The translations under genes were made by a program, and so were the position numbers. Positions 52,921-62,321 of a DNA stretch of 64,000 bases are shown here, piece by piece; position 1 is the first letter of the stretch, and each line of letters opens with the position of its first letter. Origin of the DNA: Marinobacter litoralis (GTDB lineage Bacteria; Pseudomonadota; Gammaproteobacteria; Pseudomonadales; Oleiphilaceae); NCBI RefSeq assembly GCF_003336705.1, contig NZ_QMDL01000001.1, positions 620,001-684,000 of the forward strand, in the 5' to 3' direction. The notes below the pieces were generated by a model. The model had not been told where the DNA came from. It did no database searches and worked only from the letters and a program-made list of their open reading frames with translations.

Positions 52921-55293
52921 TTGGAAGATTACATTATCTGGTTTGACCACCTAGGAATGTCCGATGTTGACCGTGTTGGGGGTAAAAACGCGTCCCTCGG
53001 TGAAATGATCAGTAATCTGGCCAATGCCGGTGTTACCGTCCCAGGCGGTTTTGCCACCACAGCACATGCATACCGGGAGTTTCTGGCGACAGACGGGCTG
53101 AAAGATCGTATCGATCAGGCACTGGATGCGCTGGATGTTAATGACGTCAATGAGTTGGCCCGGGTTGGCTCGCAGATTCGTCAATGGGTTATTGATACCG
53201 ATTTCCCTGAACCGCTTGAAAAGGCTTTGAAAGAAGCCTACGAAAAACTTCGCGCCGGAAACGACGCCATGGCCGTAGCTGTGCGCTCTTCCGCAACGGC
53301 CGAAGATCTGCCGGACGCTTCATTTGCAGGCCAGCAGGAAACCTTCCTGAACGTGGTCGGCCTCGAGCAGGTACGCACTTCCGTTAAAGAGGTGTTTGCC
53401 TCTTTGTTTAATGACCGCGCCATTTCTTACCGGGTTCACCACGGCTTTGATCACAAGCTGGTTGCTCTGTCTGCCGGTATCCAGAAAATGGTGCGTAGCG
53501 AAACCGCATCCAGTGGCGTTATGTTTACGCTGGATACCGAATCCGGTTTCCGTGACGTTGTATTCATCACGTCTTCCTACGGCTTGGGTGAAACCGTGGT
53601 TCAGGGTGCGGTTAACCCTGACGAGTTTTACGTCCACAAGCCCACGTTGGCTGCCGGCCGTCCTTCAGTGCTGCGCCGTAACTTGGGTAGCAAAGCCATC
53701 AAGATGGTTTACCACACCGACCCAAGTGAAGGTAAATTTGTTGAAACCGTGAAGGTAGATATGGAAGAGCGTACGCGTTTCTCCATTACCGATGCGGAAG
53801 TAGAAGAGCTGGCCAAGCAGGCCATGATTATCGAGAAGCACTACCAGCGCCCGATGGACATCGAATGGGCGAAAGACGGCGACGACGGCAAGATTTACAT
53901 TGTTCAGGCCCGACCTGAAACCGTTAAGAGCCGTGCTTCTGCCAACGTGATGGAGCGTTACCTGCTGAAAGAAACCGGTAAGGTTTTGATCGAGGGCCGC
54001 AGTATTGGTCACAAAATCGGCAGCGGTCCGGTGAAGATTATCACCAGCATTAACGAAATGGATCGCGTTCAGCCCGGTGATGTTCTGGTTACCGATATGA
54101 CAGACCCGGATTGGGAGCCCGTCATGAAGCGTGCTTCCGCTATCGTTACCGATCGTGGTGGCCGTACCTGTCACGCAGCGATTATTGCCCGCGAACTGGG
54201 TATTCCAGCGGTGGTGGGTTGTGGCGATGCGACTGAAGAGCTGAAAGACGGCCAGAACGTGACAGTTTCTTGTGCGGAAGGGGATACTGGCTTTATCTAC
54301 GACGGTGCTCTGGACTTCGAACTGCGTGAAAACACCGTGGATTCCATGCCCAATATTCCGTTCAAGATTATGATGAACGTGGGTAACCCGGACCGCGCTT
54401 TCGATTTTCAGTCGCTGCCTAGCGAAGGGGTTGGTTTGGCGCGCCTGGAGTTCATCATCAACCGCATGATCGGTGTGCACCCGAAGGCGCTGTTGAACTA
54501 CGACGGCCTGCCGGGTGATATCAAACAGACCGTAGATAAGCGTATTTCCGGTTACAGCTCGCCGGTTGATTTCTATGTCGACAAGCTTGTTGAAGGTATC
54601 TCAACCCTGGCCGCAGCGTTTGCGCCGAAGAAAGTGATCGTTCGGTTGTCTGACTTTAAATCGAATGAATACGCCAACCTGATTGGCGGCACCTTGTACG
54701 AGCCAGACGAAGAAAACCCGATGCTGGGCTTCCGCGGTGCGTCTCGCTACATCTCTGAAACTTTCCGTGATTGTTTCGAGCTTGAGTGCCGTGCACTCAA
54801 GAAAGTACGCGACGAAATGGGGCTGACCAACGTTGAAGTGATGGTTCCGTTCGTACGGACCGTGGGTGAAGCGGAACAGGTCGTTAATTTGCTGGCTGAG
54901 AACGGCCTGAAGCGCGGCGAGAACGGTCTTCGCCTGATCATGATGTGTGAGTTGCCGGCAAACGCGATCCTGGCTGAGCAGTTCCTGGAGCACTTTGACG
55001 GCTTCTCTATCGGCTCCAACGATTTGACGCAGCTTACTCTGGGGCTCGATCGGGACTCCGGCATCATTGCCCACCTGTTTGACGAGCGCAATGATGCGGT
55101 TAAAGCACTGTTGTCCAACGCCATTCAGGCTTGCCGCAAGTCGGGTAAGTATATTGGCATTTGTGGTCAGGGGCCGTCCGATCACCCGGATCTTGCCAAG
55201 TGGTTGATGGATGAGGGTATCGACACGGTTTCTTTGAATCCGGATTCCGTTCTGGATACCTGGTTCTTCCTCGCTGACGAAAAAATCGACTGA
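52921..55293 (+). CDS. ppsA: Phosphoenolpyruvate synthase
   Basis: A 790-residue enzyme that converts pyruvate, ATP and water to phosphoenolpyruvate, AMP and phosphate for gluconeogenesis. Order: ATP-grasp-type N-terminal domain ([18 protein letters not shown]), swivelling His domain with the phospho-His in [14 protein letters not shown] (His418, preceded by the regulatory Thr that PpsR would modify), and a C-terminal PEP barrel ([16 protein letters not shown]). Start TTG 52921 is 8 nt after AAGGGAG. rraA follows after 28 nt. Confidence 0.97.
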   Translation: MEDYIIWFDHLGMSDVDRVGGKNASLGEMISNLANAGVTVPGGFATTAHAYREFLATDGLKDRIDQALDALDVNDVNELARVGSQIRQWVIDTDFPEPLEKALKEAYEKLRAGNDAMAVAVRSSATAEDLPDASFAGQQETFLNVVGLEQVRTSVKEVFASLFNDRAISYRVHHGFDHKLVALSAGIQKMVRSETASSGVMFTLDTESGFRDVVFITSSYGLGETVVQGAVNPDEFYVHKPTLAAGRPSVLRRNLGSKAIKMVYHTDPSEGKFVETVKVDMEERTRFSITDAEVEELAKQAMIIEKHYQRPMDIEWAKDGDDGKIYIVQARPETVKSRASANVMERYLLKETGKVLIEGRSIGHKIGSGPVKIITSINEMDRVQPGDVLVTDMTDPDWEPVMKRASAIVTDRGGRTCHAAIIARELGIPAVVGCGDATEELKDGQNVTVSCAEGDTGFIYDGALDFELRENTVDSMPNIPFKIMMNVGNPDRAFDFQSLPSEGVGLARLEFIINRMIGVHPKALLNYDGLPGDIKQTVDKRISGYSSPVDFYVDKLVEGISTLAAAFAPKKVIVRLSDFKSNEYANLIGGTLYEPDEENPMLGFRGASRYISETFRDCFELECRALKKVRDEMGLTNVEVMVPFVRTVGEAEQVVNLLAENGLKRGENGLRLIMMCELPANAILAEQFLEHFDGFSIGSNDLTQLTLGLDRDSGIIAHLFDERNDAVKALLSNAIQACRKSGKYIGICGQGPSDHPDLAKWLMDEGIDTVSLNPDSVLDTWFFLADEKID

Positions 55294-55321
55294 ACTGAAA
55301 ACGGGAAAGGAGAACGAAAGC

Positions 55322-55801
55322 GTGAGCAATATTATTACTCCGGATCTGTGTGATGAGTTTCCGGAAGTGCAGGTGGTAGAGCCTGGCTTCAATAACTACG
55401 GTGGTATTCGTCAGTTCGGCGGTGAAATCGTCACCGTGAAGTGCTTCGAAGATAACTCTGTCGTGAAAGAGCAGGTGGGTTTGCCAGGCAACGGCCGTGT
55501 CATGGTGGTTGATGGCGGCGCTTCAAAGCGCAACGCACTGCTGGGTGACATGCTGGCCGAGAAAGCTGCCGAGAATGGCTGGGCCGGTTTGATCATCTAT
55601 GGCTGCATTCGCGATGTGGATGAGATCGGTCAAACCAAGCTGGGCGTTCAGGCGCTCGGTACGGTGCCCCGTAAAACGGAGAAGCGCAATATTGGTGACC
55701 TGAATATCCCGGTAACCTTCCATGGCGTGACCTTCCATCCGGGCCAGTACGTCTATGCCGACAACAACGGCATCATCGTATCCGAGAAGCCCCTGGTGTA
55801 A
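55322..55801 (+). CDS. rraA: Ribonuclease E activity regulator RraA
   Basis: A 159-residue RraA family protein. The [14 protein letters not shown]-terminus, [24 protein letters not shown] and GCIRDVDEI segments match E. coli RraA, a trimer that binds the C-terminal scaffold of RNase E and lowers its activity. Similar folds can act as oxaloacetate decarboxylase or hydroxymethylglutarate aldolase, so activity is by homology. Start GTG 55322 follows AAAGGAG. It is probably cotranscribed with ppsA; its likely target rne is 3 kb downstream. Confidence 0.93.
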   Translation: MSNIITPDLCDEFPEVQVVEPGFNNYGGIRQFGGEIVTVKCFEDNSVVKEQVGLPGNGRVMVVDGGASKRNALLGDMLAEKAAENGWAGLIIYGCIRDVDEIGQTKLGVQALGTVPRKTEKRNIGDLNIPVTFHGVTFHPGQYVYADNNGIIVSEKPLV

Positions 55802-55825
55802 TCCGGAGTTTTCTCGGCGGATACA

Positions 55826-55857
55826 AAAACGGCGACCAATCAGGTCGCCGTTTTTTT
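55826..55857. terminator. Terminator between rraA and the PilZ gene
   Basis: ACGGCGACC pairs with GGTCGCCGT around a 5-nt loop, with an A-run on one side and seven T residues on the other, so it can act for both convergent genes. Confidence 0.94.
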
Positions 55858-55870
55858 GTGCCGAAGAATT

Positions 55871-56158
55871 TTACCGGACTTCCAGGATATTGATGCCCAA
55901 AATATACCCGGTTTCATCTGGCGCACAGCGCAACACTTCTCCAACGGTTTCCAGAGGCGGAAACTGATCCCCTGCGGCTTCCATCACCGTTTTCAGTTCT
56001 GCGCCAACCGGAAAAGGGCGGTCTACCTGAAGTTGCATGCCTGCAGCGCTTAGGTCTTGGCAGATTCCAGTGATGGTTTCACCGTTGTTGTCGGTGATCT
56101 GGATCGTACTGTTGACCTGCATCCGGTAGAAATCGCGCTTTTCCGAATAGTCTTTCAT
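55871..56158 (-). CDS. PilZ domain c-di-GMP receptor
   Basis: A 95-residue stand-alone PilZ protein. Both c-di-GMP binding motifs are present: RxxxR as RDFYR near the N-terminus, and DxSxxG as DLSAAG about 30 residues later. It could link c-di-GMP level to motility, pili or envelope functions. ATG 56158 is used; a TTG at 56170 would overlap the preceding gene. It starts 2 nt after the stop codon of the SH3-domain gene, so the two are one transcription unit. Confidence 0.9.
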   Translation of the reverse strand: MKDYSEKRDFYRMQVNSTIQITDNNGETITGICQDLSAAGMQLQVDRPFPVGAELKTVMEAAGDQFPPLETVGEVLRCAPDETGYILGINILEVR

Positions 56159-56160
56159 GG

Positions 56161-56838
56161 TTAGGCCCAATTATCGGTTTTCCGAGTTGGCTTGAGCATT
56201 GGAATGATCAAGGCCAGTAATACGCCACCAAATACCAATCCCGCCCCCAAGAGCATGAAATCAGATTCGCGGCCTGCTTCTAATCGTTCGTTTTCGGCGG
56301 TTAGTATCTCCAGATCGTTCTGTAATCTCTGGTTTTCTTCCCGCAGTTCTCGGTTACGACGCTCCAGGTTGATGGAGTCGGCTGCAATGCTTTTTATCTT
56401 CGTGAGCTCATCTTGCAGGTTTTTGGTCCGGCTGGACAGGTTGTTTTCGGTGTTTTGTAGCGTGTCACGCTCTTCGGTCACGGCTGAGAGCTGTTCACGA
56501 AGGCTGGCTACGTCTTGTTTGGCCTTTTCCAGTTCGCGGGTAGCGCGTGCAAGCTGATCTTTAGCGACCGGAGTTTGGCTGATGTACTGGGAGGAAACCC
56601 AGCCAACCGTGCCCTTGGGTGTACGGACTTTGGAGTAACCTTCCTGAGTTTCGATCAGTTCCAGAGGTGTGCCCGATGGCACGGCGTTTTCGATAATTCG
56701 AAATTGCGTGCCGGCACCGGATCGAACGGGCAGGTAAAGTTGGTCGTCAACCCATACGGTTCGCGCCTGAGCTACGGAAATGGAGCTGAAGATAATAAGA
56801 AAGCTGAGAGCAAGGCGGAGCGGTGTCACTGGTTGCAT
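56161..56838 (-). CDS. SH3 domain, coiled-coil, single-helix membrane protein (TIGR04211/YgiM-like)
   Basis: A 225-residue protein with signal peptide (1-25), a bacterial SH3 domain (about 27-90, with LPVRSGAGTQFRIIENAVPSG and GTVGWVSSQYI), a long coiled coil (about 95-190) and a C-terminal membrane helix (about 195-216) with basic end KPTRK. This is the YgiM layout: a periplasmic SH3 domain held to the inner membrane by its C-terminus. Bacterial SH3 domains often contact peptidoglycan; function here is unknown. It is the first gene of a pair with the PilZ receptor. Confidence 0.88.
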   Translation of the reverse strand: MQPVTPLRLALSFLIIFSSISVAQARTVWVDDQLYLPVRSGAGTQFRIIENAVPSGTPLELIETQEGYSKVRTPKGTVGWVSSQYISQTPVAKDQLARATRELEKAKQDVASLREQLSAVTEERDTLQNTENNLSSRTKNLQDELTKIKSIAADSINLERRNRELREENQRLQNDLEILTAENERLEAGRESDFMLLGAGLVFGGVLLALIIPMLKPTRKTDNWA

Positions 56839-56970
56839 TCCCTGAGTCTGACGATAGTTAGATTATATAAGGCAGCAATTTTGTCACAGCTTGACCTGTA
56901 TTCAAGCAGTCCCGCGTTACAATCCGCTCATACTGTGTGCTGCCGCTTATATTGAGCGGTATTGGCGAGG

Positions 56971-57270
56971 TTAAGGCAGTACAACTTTGTACGGCTTTAC
57001 GGAGACCGATTGGTAAACACCGGCCTCAATGTACGGGTCTGCATCAGCCCAGGCTTGTGCAGACTCCAGAGAGTCGAATTCAGCAATCACCAAGCTGCCG
57101 GTAAAGCCGGAGTCGCCGGGGTCTTCGGTGTCGATGGCAGGATGCGGGCCGGCCACCAGTAGACGACCGTCTGCTTTTAACGCTTCCAGCCGGGCAAGGT
57201 GGGCCGGGCGTGCTTGTTTGCGCAGTGCCAGGCTGCTCGGTACGTCTTCGCTCATGATCGCGTAGTACAT
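56971..57270 (-). CDS. YciI family protein
   Basis: A 99-residue ferredoxin-like (dimeric alpha/beta barrel) protein with the YciI pattern: N-terminal [18 protein letters not shown], the conserved His/Asp in [17 protein letters not shown] and GPHP, and [12 protein letters not shown]. Relatives act as dehydrochlorinases or have unknown enzyme roles. ATG 57270 is preceded by GGAG; ATG 57282 is less likely. It is a single gene divergent from RNase AM. Confidence 0.9.
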   Translation of the reverse strand: MYYAIMSEDVPSSLALRKQARPAHLARLEALKADGRLLVAGPHPAIDTEDPGDSGFTGSLVIAEFDSLESAQAWADADPYIEAGVYQSVSVKPYKVVLP

Positions 57271-57357
57271 AGGGTGCTCCAATGTCGTTGAGGCCAGTGT
57301 TAGGGCGTGCAGCGCAAGGCTGATACACTGTTAGCCAGATTATTATCAGGAATGCTT

Positions 57358-58224
57358 GTGACTATACCTCAAGACCCGAAACCATGCATTGATCTGCATT
57401 GCCATAGCACCGCCTCGGATGGAGCTCTCGCACCGGCAGAGCTGGTTGCCCGCGCTATTGAAAAGGGGGTGAGCCATTTGGCTCTGACTGACCACGACAC
57501 GATCGCCGGGCTGCCCGAAGCGAAAGAAGCTGCCACCGCGGGCGGACTGACGATGATTAATGGTGTGGAGTTGTCGTGTGTATGGCGAACTTACACCATT
57601 CATGTCGTTGGACTCGATTTTGACGAAACCAGTCCGGTATTCCTGAACGCTCTGTCTATCCAGAATGAAAACCGTTGGCAGCGTGCTCGCATTATTGCGG
57701 ACAAGCTTTCCCGCCTGAAAGTGGATTCGCTGCTGGAGAAAGCAACGGCGTTGGCGGGGGGAGATGTTCCGGGCCGTCCGCATTTTGCTCAGGCTTTGGT
57801 TGATGCTGAAGTGGTCCCCAAAGTGGCTCATGCCTTTAAGCGTCATCTTGGTGCGGGTAAGCCTGGTGATGTGAAGGCCTGCTGGCCGGAGCTGAGTGAG
57901 GTAATTCAGTGGATTCGGGATGCGGGAGGCATTGCGGTTTTAGCGCACCCTCGCAAGTACAAGCTGTCAGCAACCCGGTTGCGGGAATTAGTGAGCGATT
58001 TTGGTAAAGCGGGCGGGCGTGCGATCGAGGTTTCTATTTCTGGCCAATCAAGTGGCGACCTGGGTTTTGTAGCAGAGCTTGCCAGACGTGAAGGATTGCT
58101 GGCCTCACAAGGCAGTGATTTTCATTTTCCGGGGGCTGCTTGGTGTGAGCTTGGCCGTATAACAAAAATGCCAGAGGGGCTGGAGCCCGTCTGGCATCAT
58201 TTTCGTGAACCTGTTCGCGGGTAA
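57358..58224 (+). CDS. rnm: RNase AM, PHP-domain 5'-3' exoribonuclease (YciV)
   Basis: A 288-residue PHP-family phosphoesterase. Metal-binding motifs are complete: DLHCHSTASDG, LTDHDTIAG, GVELSC, LAHPRKY and GSDFHFPG. E. coli YciV is RNase AM, which trims 5' ends of 5S, 16S and 23S rRNA precursors and can degrade pAp. Start GTG 57358 is 7 nt after AGG; an ATG at 57352 overlaps that site, and an ORF extension to 57307 is unlikely. It ends 1 nt before the convergent UPF0149 gene. Confidence 0.9.
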   Translation: MTIPQDPKPCIDLHCHSTASDGALAPAELVARAIEKGVSHLALTDHDTIAGLPEAKEAATAGGLTMINGVELSCVWRTYTIHVVGLDFDETSPVFLNALSIQNENRWQRARIIADKLSRLKVDSLLEKATALAGGDVPGRPHFAQALVDAEVVPKVAHAFKRHLGAGKPGDVKACWPELSEVIQWIRDAGGIAVLAHPRKYKLSATRLRELVSDFGKAGGRAIEVSISGQSSGDLGFVAELARREGLLASQGSDFHFPGAAWCELGRITKMPEGLEPVWHHFREPVRG

Positions 58225-58225
58225 A

Positions 58226-58768
58226 TTACTCCGGCGCGTGGAACAACAGGTACAGGTCGGTCAGTGAGTCTGGAATGGCTTCTGCCATTCGGCTGGCAAC
58301 CTGTTCATCTTCACGGGCGCGCTGGAAGTCTTCGTCTTCAAACAGGCCAGACAGTGTCAGGATCGGCACCATCAGGTCTGCAACTTCCTCTTCAGCGGCT
58401 TCTTCCATCCACTTGTCTTCGTTTTCCAGGAAGGTTTCCACAAAGCCCGCGCACCAGTTTTCCAGGGCGTTCATTGGGTCGCCGTCTTCGGGTTCGGGCA
58501 GTTCCAGTGCATGACCCATATCCAGAGATTGGGCCATGTCGCGGGTAAGACTGCTAACGCACTGAGCGAAGACTTCTGGCACTTTGCCATCGGGCAGGCT
58601 CTCGGAGCCTGTCGCCAGGCGGAAGATGTCTTCCACCTGCAGGTTGACCGGGCCGATCACACTGGCACAGACGGCTCCGTGCAGGCCGAAGAAGTCCAGG
58701 GCCTCATCGCCCCAAGGCTCTGCAAACAGAATGTCTTCCAATGCTTCGATGTCGGAATTGGTCAGCAT
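58226..58768 (-). CDS. UPF0149 family protein (YecA/YgfB-like)
   Basis: A 180-residue acidic helical protein of the YecA/YgfB family; the LHGAVCASVIGP and LENWCAGFVETF segments are typical of the fold, and no C-terminal SEC-C zinc motif is present. Pseudomonas relatives influence resistance gene expression, but the biochemical role is unclear. ATG 58768 follows GAGGA by 9 nt; a TTG overlapping the rne stop codon is an alternative. It lies 2 nt downstream of rne. Confidence 0.85.
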   Translation of the reverse strand: MLTNSDIEALEDILFAEPWGDEALDFFGLHGAVCASVIGPVNLQVEDIFRLATGSESLPDGKVPEVFAQCVSSLTRDMAQSLDMGHALELPEPEDGDPMNALENWCAGFVETFLENEDKWMEEAAEEEVADLMVPILTLSGLFEDEDFQRAREDEQVASRMAEAIPDSLTDLYLLFHAPE

Positions 58769-58770
58769 AA

Positions 58771-61716
58771 TCAATTATCCTCGGCCTTTTTGGCTGCTTC
58801 GGCCGCTCGCTGGCGCTTGCGGACTTCTCTTGGATCGTTGTAAGCGCGACCTGGCGTTACCGGCACGTCAATGGCGCTGGGTGCTTCCGTTTTGGCCGGT
58901 TCCGCTTTAGGCTCGGCTTCAACTTTAGCTTCAGGCTTCGGGTCTGCCTTAACAGTTGCCTTTGGCTGTTCGTTAGCTTCGGCTGGCTTCTCAGCTTTCT
59001 CAGCTTTCTCAGCTTTCTCAGCTTTCTCAGCTTTCTCAGCTGCAGGCGTCGCTGCTGGCTTTTCTTCCGGGGCAGTCTTGGCCTCTACTTCGGGAGCATC
59101 AGCGGGCTTGCTGGCTTCTTTTGCTTTGCTCTCGGCGACAGGGTCGCTGGCGGGCTCGGCTTTAGCTTCTTTAGCAGCCTGAGGCTTGCGCTGGCGTGGG
59201 GCTGGCTTGCGCTTCTCTGGCTTGCTTTCGGTGTCGCCTTTGTCTGCTTCGTTCGCCTTAGATGCCTTGGCTTCTTCTTTTGGCGCAGCCTCTTGATCGT
59301 TGGTCGCGGGCTTTGTTTCAGCCTTGGGTGCCTCAGCAGGCTTGCGATCGTCCGCTTTCGGAGCTTGCTCTGCGGACTGTTTCGATTGTGCAGGAGCTTC
59401 TTTTGCTTGAGTAGCGGTTTCTACAGCAGCCTGTGGCGTAGAAGATGGTTTTTCTTCAACGGCTTTTTCTGGCTGCGTGTCTTTTTGGTGTTTATCGCTA
59501 CGTTCCGCTTTACGGGCGGCTGGAGTCGATGCCGGTGCTTCCGCAGGTGAGCCGTCACGGTTTCGCTGACGACGAGGTTTGCGGCGCTTGTCATCACCGG
59601 CTTTATCGTTAGCCGGGGCCTTTTGGCTAGGCTGATTGTCGCGGTTGTCCTTGGGGTCCTTCAGATCCTTCTGATCTTTGCTATCACGCTGCGGACGGTT
59701 GCGACCCTGGCCACGGTTCTGGTTGTCTTTGCGGCCATCACGACGGTTGTCATTGCCCTTGTTCTCGGAAGGCTTCTCTAGCGCGTTCTGGCGACCTTGA
59801 GCACCGCGATTCTGGTCGTCATTGCGGTTAGGTCGGTTGCGGTTGTTTTGGCGACGCTCGTTACCATTGCGATTGCCACCGCGCTGGTCATCACGAGCTA
59901 CCCGGGACTTCCGGCGATCCTGACGGTCAGGGCGAGCCTGAGGGCGGCGATTGTTGCTGGTGTTCTTCGCGGCTTTGTTATTGCCGGAGGTGGTGTCTGC
60001 CTCGCCGCTAAAGAAGCTGGCGATCTTCTTGCACAGCTTGCGGAAAGAGCCCTCGTCGGCTTCCGTCGATTCGGTTTTGGCTGTCGCTTGAGCGGTAGGG
60101 GCCGGTGCGGGGCGAATGGCTTTTACGGCCGCTTGCTCACGGACGGGCTTCTCGGTGCTGGTTACTTCAACAACGGATTCTTCTTCACGTTCGTTGTATT
60201 CGTGAGCCACCTGATGGCTGGAAATGTGCTCGGGCGCGGTTTCGTCCTGGCGCATACGAATGATTTCGAAGTGCGGGGTTTCCATGTTGGGTACAGGTGC
60301 AACAACGATGGATACGCCTTGGCCTGCTTCGATGTCGGCCAGCTGCTTACGTTTTTCGTTCAGCAGGAAGGTGGCGACAGAGACCGGCACGATGGCACGG
60401 ACTTCTGCGGTTTTTTCCTTGGACGATTCTTCATAGATCAGGCGCATGATACTCAGCGCCAGAGATTCGATGCCTCGGATGGTGCCTTGGCCTTCGCAGC
60501 GCGGGCAAACTTCACTGCGGGTTTCGCCGAGTGACGGGCGCAGGCGCTGACGGGACATTTCGAGCAAGCCAAAGCGGGAAATCTTGCCTACCTGAACGCG
60601 GGCGCGGTCAATTTCCAGCGCCTCACGCATCTTCTGCTCAACTTCGCGCTGGTGCTTGGCAGGTGTCATGTCGATGAAGTCGATGACAATCAGGCCGCCC
60701 ATGTCGCGCAGGCGAAGTTGGCGAGCGATTTCTTCAGCTGCTTCGAGGTTAGTCTGCAGGGCGGTTTCTTCGATGTCGTGGCCTTTGGTGGCCCGAGACG
60801 AGTTGATATCAATAGAAACCAGGGCTTCGGTCGGGTCGATAACAATAGAACCACCGGAAGGCAGTTTTACTTCGCGCTGGAAGGCGGTCTCGATCTGACC
60901 TTCGATCTGGTAACGACTGAACAAAGGGATTTCATCTTTGTACAGTTTAATCTTGTTTTCGAACGTTGGCATGACGGCGCGAACGAAGCTCAGCACGTCT
61001 TCGTAAACGCTTTCCGAATCAATCAATACTTCGCCGATATCCTGACGGAGGTAATCGCGAACGGCGCGGATGATCAGGTTGCTTTCCTGGTGGATCAGGA
61101 AGGGGGCCTTGCGCTCGTCAGCGGCCTGGGTGATGGCTTCCCAGAACTGGACCAGATAATCGAGGTCCCACTGCAGTTCTTCGGTGGTGCGACCGATGCC
61201 GGCGGTACGAACAATGATGCCCATAGACTTGGGTACCTGTACGCCGTTCATCGCTTCTTTTAGTTGAGCGCGATCTTCGCCTTCGATACGGCGAGAGATG
61301 CCGCCCGCACGCGGGTTATTAGGCATCAGCACCAGGTAGCGACCAGCCAGAGAAATAAAGGTGGTCAGCGCTGCGCCTTTGTTGCCGCGCTCTTCTTTAT
61401 CGACCTGAACGATGACTTCCTGGCCTTCAGAAAGCACGTCTTTGATGTTGATTTTGCCTTCGATCTGGCTGGGTGATTTCTTGAAGTATTCTTTGGAGAT
61501 TTCTTTCAGGGGCAGGAAACCGTGGCGATCGGCGCCAAAGTCGATGAAGGCCGCTTCAAGGCTGGGCTCTACGCGAGTGATTCTGCCTTTGTAAATGTTG
61601 GCTTTTTTCTGTTCGCGGGTGCTGGATTCGATGTCCAGATCAAACAGTCTTTGGCCGTCTACCAGTGCTACGCGCAACTCTTCAGGGTGAGTTGCATTAA
61701 TCAGCATTCTTTTCAT
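58771..61716 (-). CDS. rne: Ribonuclease E
   Basis: A 981-residue endonuclease that initiates mRNA decay and processes rRNA and tRNA precursors. N-terminal half: S1 domain (about 35-125), 5'-sensor, DNase I-like catalytic domain with SIDINSSRA and [11 protein letters not shown] providing the catalytic Asp residues, and the zinc link CPRCEGQG. After about residue 510 the protein is disordered: an Arg/Asn/Gln-rich RNA-binding stretch (about 600-690) and a Lys/Ala/Glu-rich tail that would bind degradosome partners. The tail contains an AEK repeat. ATG 61716 ([13 protein letters not shown]) is the family start, not 61770. A long leader precedes it. Confidence 0.97.
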   Translation of the reverse strand: MKRMLINATHPEELRVALVDGQRLFDLDIESSTREQKKANIYKGRITRVEPSLEAAFIDFGADRHGFLPLKEISKEYFKKSPSQIEGKINIKDVLSEGQEVIVQVDKEERGNKGAALTTFISLAGRYLVLMPNNPRAGGISRRIEGEDRAQLKEAMNGVQVPKSMGIIVRTAGIGRTTEELQWDLDYLVQFWEAITQAADERKAPFLIHQESNLIIRAVRDYLRQDIGEVLIDSESVYEDVLSFVRAVMPTFENKIKLYKDEIPLFSRYQIEGQIETAFQREVKLPSGGSIVIDPTEALVSIDINSSRATKGHDIEETALQTNLEAAEEIARQLRLRDMGGLIVIDFIDMTPAKHQREVEQKMREALEIDRARVQVGKISRFGLLEMSRQRLRPSLGETRSEVCPRCEGQGTIRGIESLALSIMRLIYEESSKEKTAEVRAIVPVSVATFLLNEKRKQLADIEAGQGVSIVVAPVPNMETPHFEIIRMRQDETAPEHISSHQVAHEYNEREEESVVEVTSTEKPVREQAAVKAIRPAPAPTAQATAKTESTEADEGSFRKLCKKIASFFSGEADTTSGNNKAAKNTSNNRRPQARPDRQDRRKSRVARDDQRGGNRNGNERRQNNRNRPNRNDDQNRGAQGRQNALEKPSENKGNDNRRDGRKDNQNRGQGRNRPQRDSKDQKDLKDPKDNRDNQPSQKAPANDKAGDDKRRKPRRQRNRDGSPAEAPASTPAARKAERSDKHQKDTQPEKAVEEKPSSTPQAAVETATQAKEAPAQSKQSAEQAPKADDRKPAEAPKAETKPATNDQEAAPKEEAKASKANEADKGDTESKPEKRKPAPRQRKPQAAKEAKAEPASDPVAESKAKEASKPADAPEVEAKTAPEEKPAATPAAEKAEKAEKAEKAEKAEKPAEANEQPKATVKADPKPEAKVEAEPKAEPAKTEAPSAIDVPVTPGRAYNDPREVRKRQRAAEAAKKAEDN
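58991..59041. repeat. 9-bp tandem repeat inside rne
   Basis: TCAGCTTTC is repeated five times in full (58991-59035) plus a six-base remainder. On the rne strand it encodes Ala-Glu-Lys units. Because the unit is 9 bp, copy changes keep the reading frame. Confidence 0.93.
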
Positions 61717-62321
61717 GGGAAAAGTGAGTTCCTGTCGTTTGTTAAGACAGGAAACCGGAGACGTTCGCATCAGCGAATCGGGATTTGCGTGCCGCGGGCC
61801 CTGAATTAGCAGGGCAGGCCGGCGGCCAGACGAGTCATACCTTTACGGGTTTTGACCCTGTATGTCTGAAACCACCGCTGATTCTTTGGCTGCCTGACGG
61901 CAGAGAAAGATCGAATAGGGTGAGTGTCTGTTGACGCATAGTATCCGTTTTCAGGTTCACACAAACTCCTAGGTCTCACGTCGTGTTGGTAAGCTGACGG
62001 CCCGGTTTTGCGTGGCAGTGATTCTTCGTGATGTTCCCGTCCGACGGTTTCCCGGTCGGTTTTTTCTTCTCCCGAGGAGGTAGCAGCCACTCTATGGTCT
62101 GCCCTGTGCGTCGGGAGTTTGTCTCACGCCGGGCCCGGTAATGATTGGGTATTCGGCGTTCAATCTATTAATCAGTGTCGGTATACTGCTGCCGCTCCGG
62201 CTTCTGAACAAAATTCTTCAGGCCGTAGACAAACGGCAGAGCACGTCGGAATATAACAGCAAACCCGCAGCTGTACAATCCTGTATCCAAGCGCCCGGCG
62301 CAAGCCGGTATAAGGTATTTC
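61717..62321. other. 605-bp gap between rne and rluC: rne leader and divergent promoters
   Basis: No credible gene lies here. On the minus strand it should hold the long 5' leader of rne; in E. coli that leader carries hairpins that let RNase E regulate its own mRNA. A stem GCCCTG/CAGGGC (61798-61803 with 61810-61815) could be comparable. On the plus strand CCGAC (62041-62045), GTCGG (62055-62059) and a T6 run resemble a weak terminator. TATACT at 62182-62187 is a possible rluC -10 with a poor -35 17 nt upstream. A 94-codon minus-strand ORF (61806-62090) has no ribosome-binding site or recognisable features. Confidence 0.5.

Noticed and set aside
59797..60534. 245-codon plus-strand frame inside rne
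   Set aside because: Hydrophobic-looking but produced by the reverse reading of the Arg/Asn-rich RNase E tail; no start signals.
62041..62065. Strong terminator call on the plus strand
   Set aside because: The stem is only 5 bp with a 9-nt loop, so it is described only as a weak candidate within the intergenic entry.
61806..62090. 94-codon minus-strand frame in the rne leader
   Set aside because: No ribosome-binding site, poor composition, and overlaps expected leader structures; treated as non-coding.
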